A DNA stretch of 64,000 nucleotides from Acanthacorydalis orientalis (taxonomy: Eukaryota; Arthropoda; Insecta; Megaloptera; Corydalidae). The stretch covers positions 19,529,922 to 19,593,921 of the forward strand of contig CM068319.1 in the NCBI GenBank assembly GCA_034766995.1. Reading direction: 5' to 3'. The notes below the pieces were generated by a model that did not search any database, had not been told where the DNA came from, and saw only the letters and a list, made by a program, of their open reading frames with translations. Below are positions 37,970 through 50,030 of the stretch, one piece after another. Made by a program: the position numbers and the translations under genes. Positions within the stretch are counted from its first letter, which is position 1; every line of letters begins with the position of its first letter.

Positions 37970-38960
37970 TCGTATAGACCACCTTTTCGTAACGCCACTC
38001 TCCCTGCTACACACTACAAGTAGCACGTTAACCATTTCCATTTCTGATCATTAATGATTGGTTGATGGATATTGCATGATTTATATTCAGATTGGTTGAC
38101 ATTAGTCACATGTATGTAGATCTTTCATGGTGTATAACGAAAGGGGTGTATACTATTTCAATGTAAAACTGATGACATTTATTCAAAATATTGTATTCAT
38201 TGAAGCTTTAGTGTAAAAAAAATGTAATACATTTTAACATCGTATTTTGTTGTTAATTTTTATAAACTTTCCAATAAAAATTTTACGACTTATATTTTAC
38301 ATAGATAATTTGTGTAAATAGCTTGTTAATTTTTATTATTTATTAAAGGCCATCGAACATAGCACGTAGGAAGCAGAGCCACTGGCATTTAAAAAATATT
38401 TATATTTCTATACTTTATTATTAATTTTTCAATAATTATGATCATCAGGATCGTTTCTGCAGTATAACCCTGAAATTTTCAATCAATTTCGTCCACTATG
38501 AAAAATTGTTAATTTTAAAATTAAACAAATATTGATCTACTGATTCATACTGATAGAGAGTTAGAAGTTGTAAAATTGATCTTTAATTTTCACATGTATC
38601 CTTACTCAGTTGGTTTACTAGCTAAATGATTCAGAAATAAAATATTTGACTGAATAAACATAAAATTCTTTTTTTTTACTCTAACAAAAAATAAATAGTA
38701 TTTAAATAATATTTAACATTTTATACTTTGAAACGGTCAACCTTTATTAAAATTTAGATCGTAATAAAGAGGAGAAATACTATAATTTATCAAATAGTTT
38801 TATATATGTTTTTTTCACAATTGTTTTCATAACGCAAATAAAAGTGAATATGAAAAAATAACTAATTACAATAAGTTTCTTATTTTAATTGCATGTTTTA
38901 TTCTTTTATGAAATATAGATGGATTTGAATTTTTACATAACTATCTAGAATGATTATTCT
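37970..38960. other. AT-rich stretch with small pockets
   Basis: Mixed-composition pockets at 37970-38110 (CACTCTCCCTGCTACACAC) and 38345-38390 (GGCCATCGAACATAGCACG). No coding frame. Confidence 0.55.
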
Positions 38961-39036
38961 TAAAGTTCATTACTTAGAGAAAAAAAATATTTCAATAATT
39001 CATCTGAGGAGTTTTATATATATATATATAAATTCC

Positions 39037-39078
<42 letters not shown>

Positions 39079-39133
39079 TAACTCCTCAGATGAATTATCA
39101 AAATAGTTTTTTTTTCTGTGAGTAATGAACTTA
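38961..39133. mobile_element. Foldback (MITE-like) element with 53-54-bp inverted arms
   Basis: The left arm 38961-39013 starts TAAAGTTCATTACT and ends CATCTGAGGAGTT. The right arm 39080-39133 is its reverse complement, with four mismatches and three gap positions by my alignment, about 87 percent. The 66-nt centre is TA microsatellite around AAATTCCATTTTT. No transposase reading is present. The arms do not resemble the mariner ends here, so if mobile it is a different family. A hairpin-forming non-mobile structure is the alternative. No second copy of the arms was noticed. Confidence 0.6.
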
Positions 39134-39154
39134 TATATATATATATAAGTTCAT
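39125..39154. repeat. Perfect 30-bp palindrome overlapping the foldback element
   Basis: ATGAACTTATATATA at 39125-39139 is exactly self-complementary with 39140-39154. It adds a third copy of the arm-tip sequence TAAGTTCAT beside the right arm of the foldback element. Confidence 0.9.
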
Positions 39155-39959
39155 ATGTTCATGTATCCTGAAAAAGATTTTGAGTTTTTAAAAAATATTT
39201 TATTTTATTAACCTTAAAAGTGTGTAAATATAAATAATTTGTTACTGATTTGTAGTTAATTATAAATGAGAATTGTTTAAAAATATATTTTCATATTTAT
39301 AAAATTTATTTCATTTTAAGGAAAGAAATTCATCCATTTCTCCCTCATATTTTGTATTTCAAACATAATTAATTAATGCATTGAAAATAAACAATATTTA
39401 TTTTCATTTCTATAATAATATATTTTCTTATTATAGAAAGTAGAATAATAGTTGTACAGGTTTTTTAGGAATAATTTCTGGACTCAATTAGATTTATGAA
39501 TATTTTTGATTTAAGCGCGTACAAATTGGATAATAAATTTCTGAATATTTATGAGATTAAGAATTAAATTGTTTTATTCGAAAGCTATGAAACAAAACAA
39601 ACTATAAAATAACAGGAAAATTTAAATTATAGCTATTAATAATCATGGTAAAAAATATTTTCAACAATTATAATGCTTATTTTAAAGTAAAATTTATTTA
39701 TGTGAAACTTGAGAGGAAGATAAATATTAACTTTATACAGTAAATACGAATAAAACTGTAAGCTTTAAATATGTAATATAAACATTACAAATACATTAAA
39801 TTATATATATATATATATATACATTATATACGTGCGTGTGTTTATATTTATAAATATGAAGACGAAGAGAAGAAAAGTAAGAAGTATTTGTGTGTATGTA
39901 ACGGAGCAAAATTCAATTGAATAAAATATAAAGCAATTCCCATTTGTTGAAATTACACG
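39155..39959. other. AT-rich non-coding stretch
   Basis: One short TA tract (39801-39820) leading to TACGTGCGTGTG. Nothing else seen. Confidence 0.7.
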
Positions 39960-40300
39960 GTATTTTTGTTAGTTATGGGTGCCATTCCATCTTCATTAAG
40001 TCGTAATTTAAACAAGACAAAGTGAGGCACTCGTATTATTTTCGACAATACTACAACACATCTGTTCAGTAGCGCGCCTGTTTCCTCATCGTCTGTACGA
40101 CGAAAAAAAAGTTTTTAATTAGCGTACCCGTGATAAAAGAAAAAGCCAAAGTTGATGAACTCTCGTCAACCACGGGACAGTGTCTTTTCTATTAGCGTTC
40201 TCTTCGTCTTATCCGTCATCGCGGCGTCAGCAAAAATGTTGTGTCGTTTTTTTTTCCAGCACAGTCGTGAAAGTGAAGAACACCGCAAAAAAACTGCACT
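39960..40300. promoter_or_regulatory. G+C-richer island 11
   Basis: The line 40141-40200 has 26 G/C in 60. Features include AGTAGCGCGCCTG, ATCGTCTGTACGACG, AACCACGGGACAG and ATCGCGGCGTCAGC. Three staggered plus frames between 40180 and 40673 overlap in different registers and turn F/Y-rich, so none is called. Candidate promoter or enhancer. Confidence 0.35.
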
Positions 40301-40926
40301 ACTGCCTTTGTGATGTACTTTATTTTTCTGTATTGTGGATTTACTATTGTACTCGTATATATTTTTTTAATGGGAACGTTTTCTTCTCTCTTCATAATTA
40401 TTATAATTAAGATATTTTCTTTTTATTTCAGAGAAAATTATTTTTCAGTTGTTTGGAGGTTATTTACCACAGTTAGCTTGTTTTTTTTTTTGTAATGAAA
40501 ATATCTGCGGTTTGAAAGAACATAATTATTTTTCTTTTTACTTTGGAGACCCTAGGGATTATTTGCAGTTGCTTTCATTTTCATCTATATATCGTATATT
40601 TGTTTTATCAAAACCATTGATAGCACATGTTCTATATATAATAGCAAGTATATGTTTGTCTTTTGTGGTTTAATATCAAATATATATAATTGTAATTATT
40701 GAATATTTAAAGTAAACTTTTTTTATTAAATTTATTATTCATTCAAATAAACTTAAAAAAAATCTATTATTTATCTCTGAACCTATTTTACATTAATATG
40801 TTTTGTAATTTTTTGTTGTGTTCTAAATTATTTGTATTATTAATTTCTATGACTGTTTCAAAAAAGTCACCTAATTTTTTTGGTATTTTTTTTATTATCT
40901 ATTGTTAGATTGATATTTATAATATA

Positions 40927-40963
<37 letters not shown>

Positions 40964-41939
40964 TACCAAATTGTATATTTTGTAATTAAAAAATATGTTA
41001 GTTAATATAATATTAAAATAATAGAGAACGATAGAACACAGTTTTTAATTAAATTCACATAGATAAATAATATAGAATTTGTAATTAAATTCACTCTCAT
41101 AAATGAATTTTTTATTTCATTACATAAATCACAGAAAAAAATTCTGTTCATAAATGTTCATTCAATCATTATTGATCATTTTTTATCTTTACTTATGCGC
41201 ATTCCGATGATTTTAATCATAAAAATGATATATTGATGATCTTTGACGTCTTCAGAACGCCAAAGTACAGAAAAATTCTGTATGTTGGGAAAAAAAATAT
41301 TTTTATTGCTTTAAATAAAGATAAAATTTTCTTAAAATATTAATTATTACATTTTTTACAAATGTATATAATTCAAAATGAATTATATTATTAATTGTTC
41401 ATTGAGATACATGCATTTTTAAACGCGTCTTGTTGAATTTATTGGAACAAGAAATTAATCTAAAATAATTAATTATTTTTATTATTTCCGATGACCTAAT
41501 TTTCTATTTTAAATGATCGTTTTTACAAGTTTTTTTATACTTTTTGTTACTTTCTTCTATAACAAAATCTCGTTTCCAACGTTTAATTTAATGGCTTTAT
41601 GCTATATATTATGCTCAGTCATTTATCAAAAATAACTCAAGTAAGAACAAATATTTGACGATAACGCCCGCATTGTCGTAGCAACAAAGAACAAGAGTGA
41701 TGCGAAGGAAAATGTAAGGATAAATTCTTAAATGAATTATATTCTTCTCTTGTATTTATATGTAGATAATTTTCATATTATTTTAAAACTTACATTTATA
41801 AAATTAAACTCTATTATAATAATAATGATTTGATTTAAATATTTATTAAACTGTATATATATATATATTTAGATAATTATAATTTATAAAACAGTTTATA
41901 TTGAAACGTTATCGTTCCATTTACAGTAAATAATATAAA
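40301..41939. other. AT-rich non-coding stretch
   Basis: A TA tract at 40921-40958 and a short one at 41853-41869. Two small palindromes, ACAGAA(A5)TTCTGT at 41131-41147 and ACAGAA(A3)TTCTGT at 41267-41281, are about 136 bp apart. A small G+C pocket (ATAACGCCCGCATTGTCG) is at 41660-41680. Confidence 0.6.
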
Positions 41940-42180
41940 ATAGCCATCGTTTGCTTCTCATTTGGTCGAACGGTTGTCAGTTCCCTTTAGATGGTATTTA
42001 TATTTAATCACATGTTGTCAATTGGTATCTGTTTCCTGTCATATTTGATTTGTGGACGGGGAGCTGTAATTAATACGTATGAATTTTGTTGATTATATTT
42101 TGAAGTAGGTCTTCGAATTCGATATTATTGGTTTGCCAGAAAGTTTGTATCAGAGTGCTTGTCAGTATTTTATAAATTAT
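41940..42180. promoter_or_regulatory. G+C-richer island 12 (weak)
   Basis: A moderately complex block with GGTCGAACGGTTGTC, GTGGACGGGGAGC and CTGTAATTAATACG (TAAT-type core). No open frame. Weaker compositional contrast than the other islands. Confidence 0.25.
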
Positions 42181-42636
42181 CTTTCATTGGAATGTACATC
42201 AAACGAATGATTTGTAATGCATATATTTTCAATGAATACAACATTGAATTTCATCAAATTTCATTTGAAAAGAAAATATTGCCTTTCATTTAAATATATA
42301 TTAATTTTTCATAAATGCCGATAAAATGAAAATTCACATAAATACATACATACACCCATGTTTTTGCGACTAAATTAAGAAAGTAATTAAATATTAAAAA
42401 TTAAATATCATATACCTATTTTATATTTTATTTTATTTATTTTTTTTTTTTTGAAATTATTTAAGGCTAAAAATGCACTTCAATTTTTATTGGTTTCATT
42501 TAATGTTAATATTGTTACCTAATTAAAAATACTGTATAAACGTTTTTATTAGATTGGTAACCCATAAAGATTTTCAGTAAATTTGTACACAAATTTGAGG
42601 TTGGAAAATTAATGTTGTTTTTTTTTTTTAATTTGA

Positions 42637-42680
<44 letters not shown>

Positions 42681-43765
42681 TATATATATACATCTGTATG
42701 TGTGTGTGTGTATTGTCCTAATGGGCTTTTTTTTCTGGTTTATCTGAGTGTCTGTTCTCCATTAATTTCTTCTAATATCTCCCCGGTATTTATTAAATTA
42801 CTATTATGTTTTTAATAAAATTACAGTCAATTTTATGCAAACAGTTGAAAAAAACTAATTTTCACCTTCAAAGAGAAATAAAGTATCTAGCTTCGAAATT
42901 TGCAGAAAAGATATTTATTTTCCATGCTTATTAGAAACGATTCAAAATATTGTTAATTATAGAAATATTTAAATAAAAATAAAATATACATTTGGGCTTC
43001 AGTAGAAACAACAGAAAAAAAGAATCTTGTTTGATTTTTTTGGAGTAATCAGTTGAAATCACCAGTATACAAAGATAACATTAAATAATATGTTTATAGG
43101 TGATTTGCTGCTTATTAATAAATTTCAAAGGCTAATGAGATATTGAAGACTATATATCCACATAATTTTTTTATTCATTTTTCATTTGTATAGTAATTTA
43201 TATAAAATCTTCATGAAACACTTGTATATTTATTTCAACAATATTTTTATTAACGAAAACAAAACATTTAATAAATAGTCGAATATTACAATAAATAGTT
43301 GAAAATTTCACTTTAGATATTTTTTCCCTTTAAAGTGCATTTCTTAACATTGTTTAAAAGGTATTGAAGTTTCCAGTTAATTAATAACAAATATATCGTA
43401 TTTTCGACTTGTTTATTTATATAGACTTTTTTTAAATATTATTAAGAATTAATAGCTTTACAAGAAAATATAAATATTTCCCAATTCAAAGAGATGGAAA
43501 TTGATTCATAAACGTTAGAATAATAGGCCTTTTATTTTTGACTTGCAATGTTCAAGAAATATTGAATATTTGATAAATTATCAACGATGTATATAATTTA
43601 TTTGTAGAAATAATATATAACTTCTGCATATTAAAAATGGATTCATAAGGTAAAAATGATGATTGTTTTTTTAAAGTTATATTTTATAAACATTTTGTTT
43701 CATTAAAAAGTATGTTTTTGTTTCGACTAGTTATTATTTTTTATATTTAATGATAATCATTTCTA

Positions 43766-43808
<43 letters not shown>

Positions 43809-44149
43809 ATGATATAAAAATAATCGAGATATATCAATAAAAAATCAAATGAACAAACAAAAAACATTTATTGAAATTCAAAAACGTGTAGATTATGATT
43901 TCATTTAATTTACACAGAACATACAGAGAGCATAATTCGGATCAGAACATTTACTAAAATAATATTTCTATATGTCCAGTGACACGATACAGAAACAAAA
44001 GATGTTCCAAAAAACCAACATGACATTATCAATATTTTCAATTTGCAAAAGTTATTGTCGAAGAACAAAACGAGAATCGAGTGTATTGCAATTATTATCT
44101 GTTCGGGAACAAAGAATTGAAAAAAAACACACATACATATATACTTACG
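42181..44149. other. AT-rich non-coding stretch
   Basis: Compound TA/GT array at 42639-42713 and a TA tract at 43769-43808. The frames at 43910-44152 (minus) and 43972-44154 (plus) are antisense to each other and have no motif. Confidence 0.65.
42639..42713. repeat. Compound (TA)n-(GT)n microsatellite
   Basis: TA units with one GTA and one ACA interruption, then CATCTGTATG and five GT units. Confidence 0.93.
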
Positions 44150-44420
44150 CATAACTGAATTATCGTCGAAACATTATCATAAATAATTAACTCAATCAAT
44201 CATTTTCGTGTCGCCACAATACACAAAAACCGATCAGAACCATGCGCGTGTTAAAACGCGATCATACACTGCGTCCATTCATCGATTGTCCTCTATGTCA
44301 ATTACAAAAGCCAGATAAGTTTATTCGTGTAGAAGTTTTTCCTGTCATGCAATTTTTAATAAATTTAAATGACGCCAATCCATAGTAACGCACTCGATGA
44401 ATTAAATCGTACGATTGTAA
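44150..44420. promoter_or_regulatory. G+C-richer island 13
   Basis: A CpG-bearing block with CATGCGCGTGTTAAAACGCG (44242-44261), AGATAAG (44313-44319, a GATA-factor-type site) and GTAACGCACTCGATG. No open frame above 60 codons crosses it. Candidate enhancer. Confidence 0.3.
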
Positions 44421-45480
44421 TAACGACCTTTATGTACACCAATATATTATTTACGAAAATTTTCATTTTTATTTCGAAATATTTATCTGTACTTTTTGAT
44501 TGAAATTTAACAGATAATTAACTTTTTTAAATACAAAATATTTCATCGTTTTTTTTTGCTAATCTTTGTGACTGATTCTATGCTCCTACTTATAATAGCA
44601 GAAACATTATATTTTATTTCAAAATGACACTCAAATTATCAATTAACAGGATCATTCAGTTCAGAATAACCTAACTAAAACTGCTATTAAACAGTTAACG
44701 AATGGACTTATTTGATATTAAATAATTTATCAGTTAATAAAGATTATATTAAGATTATTTTGAACGTGCGATATTAATCAAAAGGAGCCGAAATTTGAAC
44801 GTTAAGAATGATTACACTTTGTATACGGTAAAAGAAGCCATAACAGATATAAATTTAATTTTTTTCTCAGCAAAATTTATTAAGATTATAATTTATTCAA
44901 ATAGTACTTTTGAACCTAAATCAATAATTCAATTCGAGGAAATGTATTTTTAATTACAAAAAACAATATTTATTTATCGAAATTAATAAATTATATTCAA
45001 ATAGGAAGAAAAGTAATATATTTAATTTTATTATTAGCGACAATTAACAACTTTTCTGGCGTAAAAACATGTCAATATTAAAACAATATGCACTAATTTC
45101 TTATGGATGTCAGCTTTGCACATTGTAGACAGAAAGAGTGAAAAAATGATCAAAAAAGAGCTAGAGAGAGAAATATTAGTTGAGAGGATACGAAATTAGC
45201 CATGCAAATTTAATTACTACTTTCTACCGAATTTAATATGAAAAATAGATGCAATTTTTGAAAAAAAAATTCATTCAGTTTTTTAATTCGATTATTATAA
45301 TAGAATATTCTCTCTTATGTCTACAGATTATCTAAATATGCAGTGTCTAAAAAATCAGATATATGTCACTTAAGTACAGCATAAAAATTTAATTTTTTAG
45401 ATAATAAAAGAATTTAATTAGTTCTTAATAACTGGCTAGTCGTTTTAGAATGTCTTGTAAAATATATATTTTTTTAAATA
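44421..45480. other. AT-rich non-coding stretch
   Basis: No open frame, array or repeat of note. GAGCTAGAGAGAG at 45159-45171 is a short purine run. Confidence 0.7.
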
Positions 45481-45871
45481 TTAGTTTAGTATGATAATAA
45501 TTCCGATTTTTGTTTTCTTTTATTAATTTATCCCTAATTTTTTTCAATGAAAGTGTCATTTTATCGTGTTCATGTTAATATAATTTTAAAGTGTATTTTT
45601 CGAGCTTAATTTTGGTAAAATCGAGTTTTATTTTATTATTACTTTTGTTTCAAATTGGGCTATTTAATTAAAGGTAGAAAAGAAGAAAAGGACCAATTTT
45701 TTGTATGGGTTCAAAATAGGTGTTAAATCAATAGAAACCGCTCATAAACTAAATGATGCTTTTAGTGTGGGTACTGTTAAGAAATATATGGTGCAATGGT
45801 GGTTCCAAAAAATTCCTGCTGGAGAGGAACACGAAATTTCAAAAACCGCAATTATTTTTCTGTTAACCTAA
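45481..45871 (+). mobile_element. Mariner element copy C, most strongly deleted (391 bp)
   Basis: The left end TTAGTTTAGTATGATAATAA and right end TTTTTCTGTTAACCTAA are diverged versions of the ends of copies A and B. TA flanks both sides (45479-45480 and 45872-45873). The internal deletion starts earlier than in the other copies, just after the WWFQK motif. It is either an independent deletion or a further loss from the shared derivative. More terminal mismatches than copy B suggest greater age. Confidence 0.88.
45677..45840 (+). pseudogene. Mariner transposase remnant (extreme N-terminus), copy C
   Basis: The expected ATG is GTA. The FKIGVKSIETAHKLNDAF stretch and VQWWFQK (45790-45810) are readable, then only ten or so residues before the right terminal repeat. 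The second half of the DNA-binding region and all of the catalytic region are absent. Confidence 0.85.
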
Positions 45872-47319
45872 TAATAAAGTCTGCATAGACCATCGAAAAA
45901 AATAATATTTATATTTAACAAGTTATTTATTATTACAATAGATTAGAATTCTAGAAACTAAACTAATTAGTATATTATACACGTATTATAATAGTAGTTT
46001 AATCTATAATTACATCTGAGAATATATTTGTTATAAGCATATTACTATTTAATTTTATTTTTCCAGTTATTTACAATATACTTTTGTATATATGTTAACC
46101 ATATATTATTTGAACGTAATTTTATAAAGAAAAAAGGTATCAAGGTCCTTAAGGGACTTTTAAAAATTTTGTGAATAAAAATATGAAAGATGATCTGTCA
46201 TTTCTATCGGCCTATTGAAGTTAATAAAGTAATTAACAAGCACTCAAATCAATAAATAATAAGATTTTCTTATCACAAGTCAGATCTGGTAGACTGATTT
46301 GATTTTTCTATTATTATTATAGTGAGTAAATAAATAAGAAAATACTAGTTAGGATCTACACATATTAATATTTAAATCTTAATTAATTTTGATTCATTTA
46401 AACACTTTTGATTTGATACAAAAAAATACTTCTTTATGAAATTTTAATATTTTTTCTGCTTTTTATAAATTGTAGTTTACATTATTAAATTTGTATGAAA
46501 ATATAACGTTTTATGATATTGAACCTATGTAAAAAATGATATAAAATTATTGAATTCTTGATGATTATTTGATATTAAAATGTACATTGCCGGATTATAA
46601 TCCCTGTCAAAAATAACAATTGATTACATAGTTAGATAGTTTCATAAAATGAATAAAACACATAGTTAATTCTTTGTTCATAGTCTAATAATTCCAAGTG
46701 TACCATAAATAAACTAATAAATATCTTCTTATACACTGTCAACATTTTTTACAATACATTGTTATCTTATATATTTTTTTGGAATGAAATATTATCTAAT
46801 TTTTATTCAACAACTATTTTTATCAAATGTACAACAATTTATATACAATCAGATGTAGATATTTTTTCTGTATCTAAAGTTGTTTTTAGGTGAAGTTGGG
46901 AACAGCTAATATTGATTGAAAAAGATGAACAAGTCAGCATTGCTATTGAATTATTTATCGTATTGAATTAAAGATGACATTAGAAGTTTCGTGCTATCTG
47001 CTAATGGATAACCATATGCCACATTTTATTACTTTGATCTTTCGTTATAACATTTATAAATGAAATATAGATAACGTTATGAATTATGTTATATACAGAT
47101 TCAATAGTTGCTACATGTTACATTTTTTTGAATAATCGATTGTTTTCGATAAAATATATAAGTAAGACATATATAATCAGTCATGAGAAATAAATATGAT
47201 ACTTTTGAAAATAAATAGATGTACATTTCCGAGTCATTAATTTTATAAAAAGAATATGTTGAAAGAAAGCTTATCAATGGTTTAAAAAACACCACTTTAT
47301 AAATTCATGCAGAAAATGA
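45872..47319. other. AT-rich non-coding stretch
   Basis: No supported feature. The minus frame 47101-47295 is S/Y/F-rich with no motif. No TA tract longer than 20 bp, which is unusual for this window. Confidence 0.7.
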
Positions 47320-47640
47320 ACGTAGGCTGAAGAGCATCCAACCGATTTGTTCGCAGTACACTCATACTTTTATAAATCATAATTGTCGCTTTTGGCACTC
47401 GCCGTCCGTGACTTTTGTTATCCGCCCATTACGTCCTAAGTCGAACGGTTGTAAAAAGCACACAGCTCTGAAAAGATCAGCCAGAGCTACATTAGCTCAC
47501 AAGGTCATCGCGAACACAACGCATATAATTCAACTGCCTGGCACGGAGATGTGTAGTCTCTAACTTTTGCTCGAGTTTGGATTTGTCTCTCTGCCATTTC
47601 GGAACTTATAATGGATTGTTGATGGTTAACGTAGTATTTT
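47320..47640. promoter_or_regulatory. G+C-richer island 14
   Basis: The line 47401-47460 has 29 G/C in 60. Contains CACTCGCCGTCCGTG, TCCGCCCATTACGTCC, CACAAGGTCATCGCG with an extended AAGGTCA half-site of the FTZ-F1/ERR type (47501-47507), and GCCTGGCACGG. No open frame above 60 codons inside. Candidate promoter or enhancer. Confidence 0.38.
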
Positions 47641-48008
47641 TGTTATGATGCATGATGAACGATTGTTTGCTTACAAACTAAGTTCATTATTGTATTTTGA
47701 TTTGTATTTATTTAGATTGATTTTTTATCAGTCTATTTATTTTAGTTCTTACACTATATATATATATATATATATTATAAAAACAATTCACGAACTTGAA
47801 TATAATGATATTTTAACGCTTCAGCCAGTAATAGATATATAAATTTCATAAAAGTATACTTGTTTAAATCATAAAAGCATTTTTTTACTTATTTATCAGT
47901 GAATTTTCATTCCTTGAATCTCATTGTTTTAAAGATATCCAGATTCAAACATATTTTGTTAGAAAATAATTACTTTTTGAAAATGTTTTCAGACCTGGCT
48001 TTTCACAT

Positions 48009-48047
<39 letters not shown>

Positions 48048-48417
48048 TATTTAATAGAAAGTTATATTCGTTCTAATAATACATAATACATCACACTGAT
48101 GCCTAGAAATTAGTTTTCTATCGTTTGAATAATCATGAAATACCTTTTTGGTAACGTGTATGAAATACCTTTTTTGTAACGTGTATGAAATACTCTTTAT
48201 ACGTGTATTTTTTATTTTCAGTTTTAATATTAAGACATTATTTGTATAGAGAATAACTTTTCAAGAAATCAGAAAAAATATTTGCGACTTTTCTAAGATA
48301 AATCAGGTTAATCTTCTGAAAAATGTAGTTTATCTTGAATTACTTTCCACTTGAGAATATTCCTTCATAAATTTATTTATTATATATATATATATATTCC
48401 AGTATTATTATTTATAA
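47641..48417. other. AT-rich stretch with TA tracts and a 25-bp tandem repeat
   Basis: TA tracts at 47755-47775, 48012-48043 and 48379-48396. The plus frame 47645-47842 runs into the first tract and is not supported. Confidence 0.65.
48135..48206. repeat. 25-bp tandem repeat, about 2.9 copies
   Basis: Units start ATGAAATACC and end AACGTGT, at 48135-48159, 48160-48184 and a shortened third at 48185-48206. The first two differ by one base (GG versus TG in the middle); the third is diverged. Recent local duplication. Confidence 0.9.
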
Positions 48418-48720
48418 TATATTCCAGTTAATATAAAAAGTGTTTTCTTTTTATATATAATAATCAGATACTTCTTCCACGTTAGTAGACTTAGTCTGTT
48501 TTTTCATTATTTTGGTCTCATTTTGGTGGTGACTCTATGGATGAAGAGGCTCAACTTTTCTGAAGCTATTATTAGAGACTTTGAGAGGTATTTTTACAGT
48601 GGGTATGCTGCTAATCTGGACTACTAACCTTTCTCCTTTATCCCGGCTTCGGACCTGTTGCCACTATAACAAAACTACTCGATCCATCCAGTTGTAATTG
48701 CAGGCGGATACAATACTCTA
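48418..48720 (+). other. Complex island 15 with short protein-like open segment, possible repeat fragment
   Basis: A sharply bounded block of mixed composition. One plus frame is open for 69 codons from 48418 to a stop at 48625-48627. Its last part, from the ATG at 48541, reads with normal amino-acid variety (SEAIIRDFERYFYSGYAANL). Further on, CCCGGCTTCGGACC and TGCAGGCGGATAC continue the complex sequence in other frames. This could be a piece of a decayed transposon, an exon fragment or conserved non-coding DNA. I do not recognise a family. Confidence 0.3.
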
Positions 48721-49482
48721 ATTAATTTAATCAAATTAATATAAAAGTATGATTCTAAATAAAAATGAAATATGAAAAAGTATGACATTTATTATCACGG
48801 ATTTAAGTTTTTTAATTTTGTAAAATTATTTCTCTACTTCAACTTGTACATCTGTCTTATATTCATATATATTTTTATATGAATTATCTTCTAGATTTGT
48901 TTCCTTATATTACAAAATCTTTATATTGGAGCTTTTTGATTTAGTTTAATTATTTATTATTTTTTTATGGAATTATTCTAAGAATTTTAAAATATTTTTT
49001 AGAGCTAGTACTGGAAAAATGAATTCTTATTTTTAATTGATGTTTCTGTATTCGATTTTATACTTTTATTAGTTCATCTTTAAACAGTACATGAAATTTT
49101 ATTTTTCAACAAATATTGTTTATATTTCAAGATTCATTTTCCTCTAACATAATAACAAATTCTATTGTGGAAAATGTAATAGGCTTTTGAGATCTGAAAT
49201 ATTTCTCTGATCTCATATTTATGTACATATATATTCACATATTTTGAAATGTATATTTTTTACATATACTAAAACAATGTTGTATACAAATACACGAAAT
49301 TAACTAATGTTGGGAAAAAGTTTTTTTTATTACAAATATTTTTTAATAGAAGATTTACGCTGAAATCAGTATTGTAATGCAAAAACTTTATTAAAATAAT
49401 TGCTTTTTTGATAATTTAAACATTCTGTATTATATTGAATGAAAAATGAAGTATTTTAATAAACATTCCTGACAGTTAATTT

Positions 49483-49534
<52 letters not shown>

Positions 49535-49679
49535 AATAAAATATAAAAACTGGATTTTTCTTTAAAATATTGTGTATATTTATTTCATGAGAAATGGTGG
49601 TTATACTAAAATTAAAGAGTAAATATTAAAAAAATAAATTCATAAGGAAAAAAACGGTACAATGTAACATAAAAAATTG
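48721..49679. other. AT-rich non-coding stretch
   Basis: One TA tract (49489-49531). No open frame of note. Confidence 0.7.
49489..49531. repeat. (TA)n microsatellite
   Basis: A perfect TA tract of about 43 bp. Confidence 0.95.
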
Positions 49680-50030
49680 TACGTTGTAACACGTTTTTTA
49701 AACGCTCACATTTTTTCTACCCTCCGTTGAAAAAATAAACCCATTTCGTACTATGATATAGAATAAACAGCGATCATAAATCATTCGAGAGAATTTTTCA
49801 GTTAATCCGTTTATGATATCGTACGTCTAACATTATATAATGAACATGAACATACTGTATAAGCCTCCGAGCTGTACACGGATTGAAGATTAATGAGTAG
49901 CGAAATGTGTACCAAGTTCTTCTCATGTACACGTGCAAGGATACGACCCAGGACTGCTAGGAGACGACATTTTCACCACTTCACTACCAGTGGCGGAACG
50001 ATAATATCAATTTCGAGTAAATACAAATCT
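49680..50030. promoter_or_regulatory. G+C-richer island 16
   Basis: The line 49921-49980 has 30 G/C in 60. GTACAATGTAAC (49656-49667) and GTACGTTGTAAC (49679-49690) form a close direct repeat at its left edge. Inside are AAGCCTCCGAGCTGTACACGG and ACCAGTGGCGGAACG. No open frame above 60 codons. Candidate regulatory DNA. Confidence 0.33.

Noticed and set aside
40180..40673. Three staggered plus-strand frames of 61-76 codons
   Set aside because: They overlap in different registers, become F/Y/L-rich with no motif, and would need an unlikely overlapping-gene arrangement in an animal genome.
41131..41281. Two ACAGAA...TTCTGT palindromes 136 bp apart as possible element ends
   Set aside because: Only 6-bp arms around A runs, with no longer similarity between the flanks. 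Insufficient for a mobile element.
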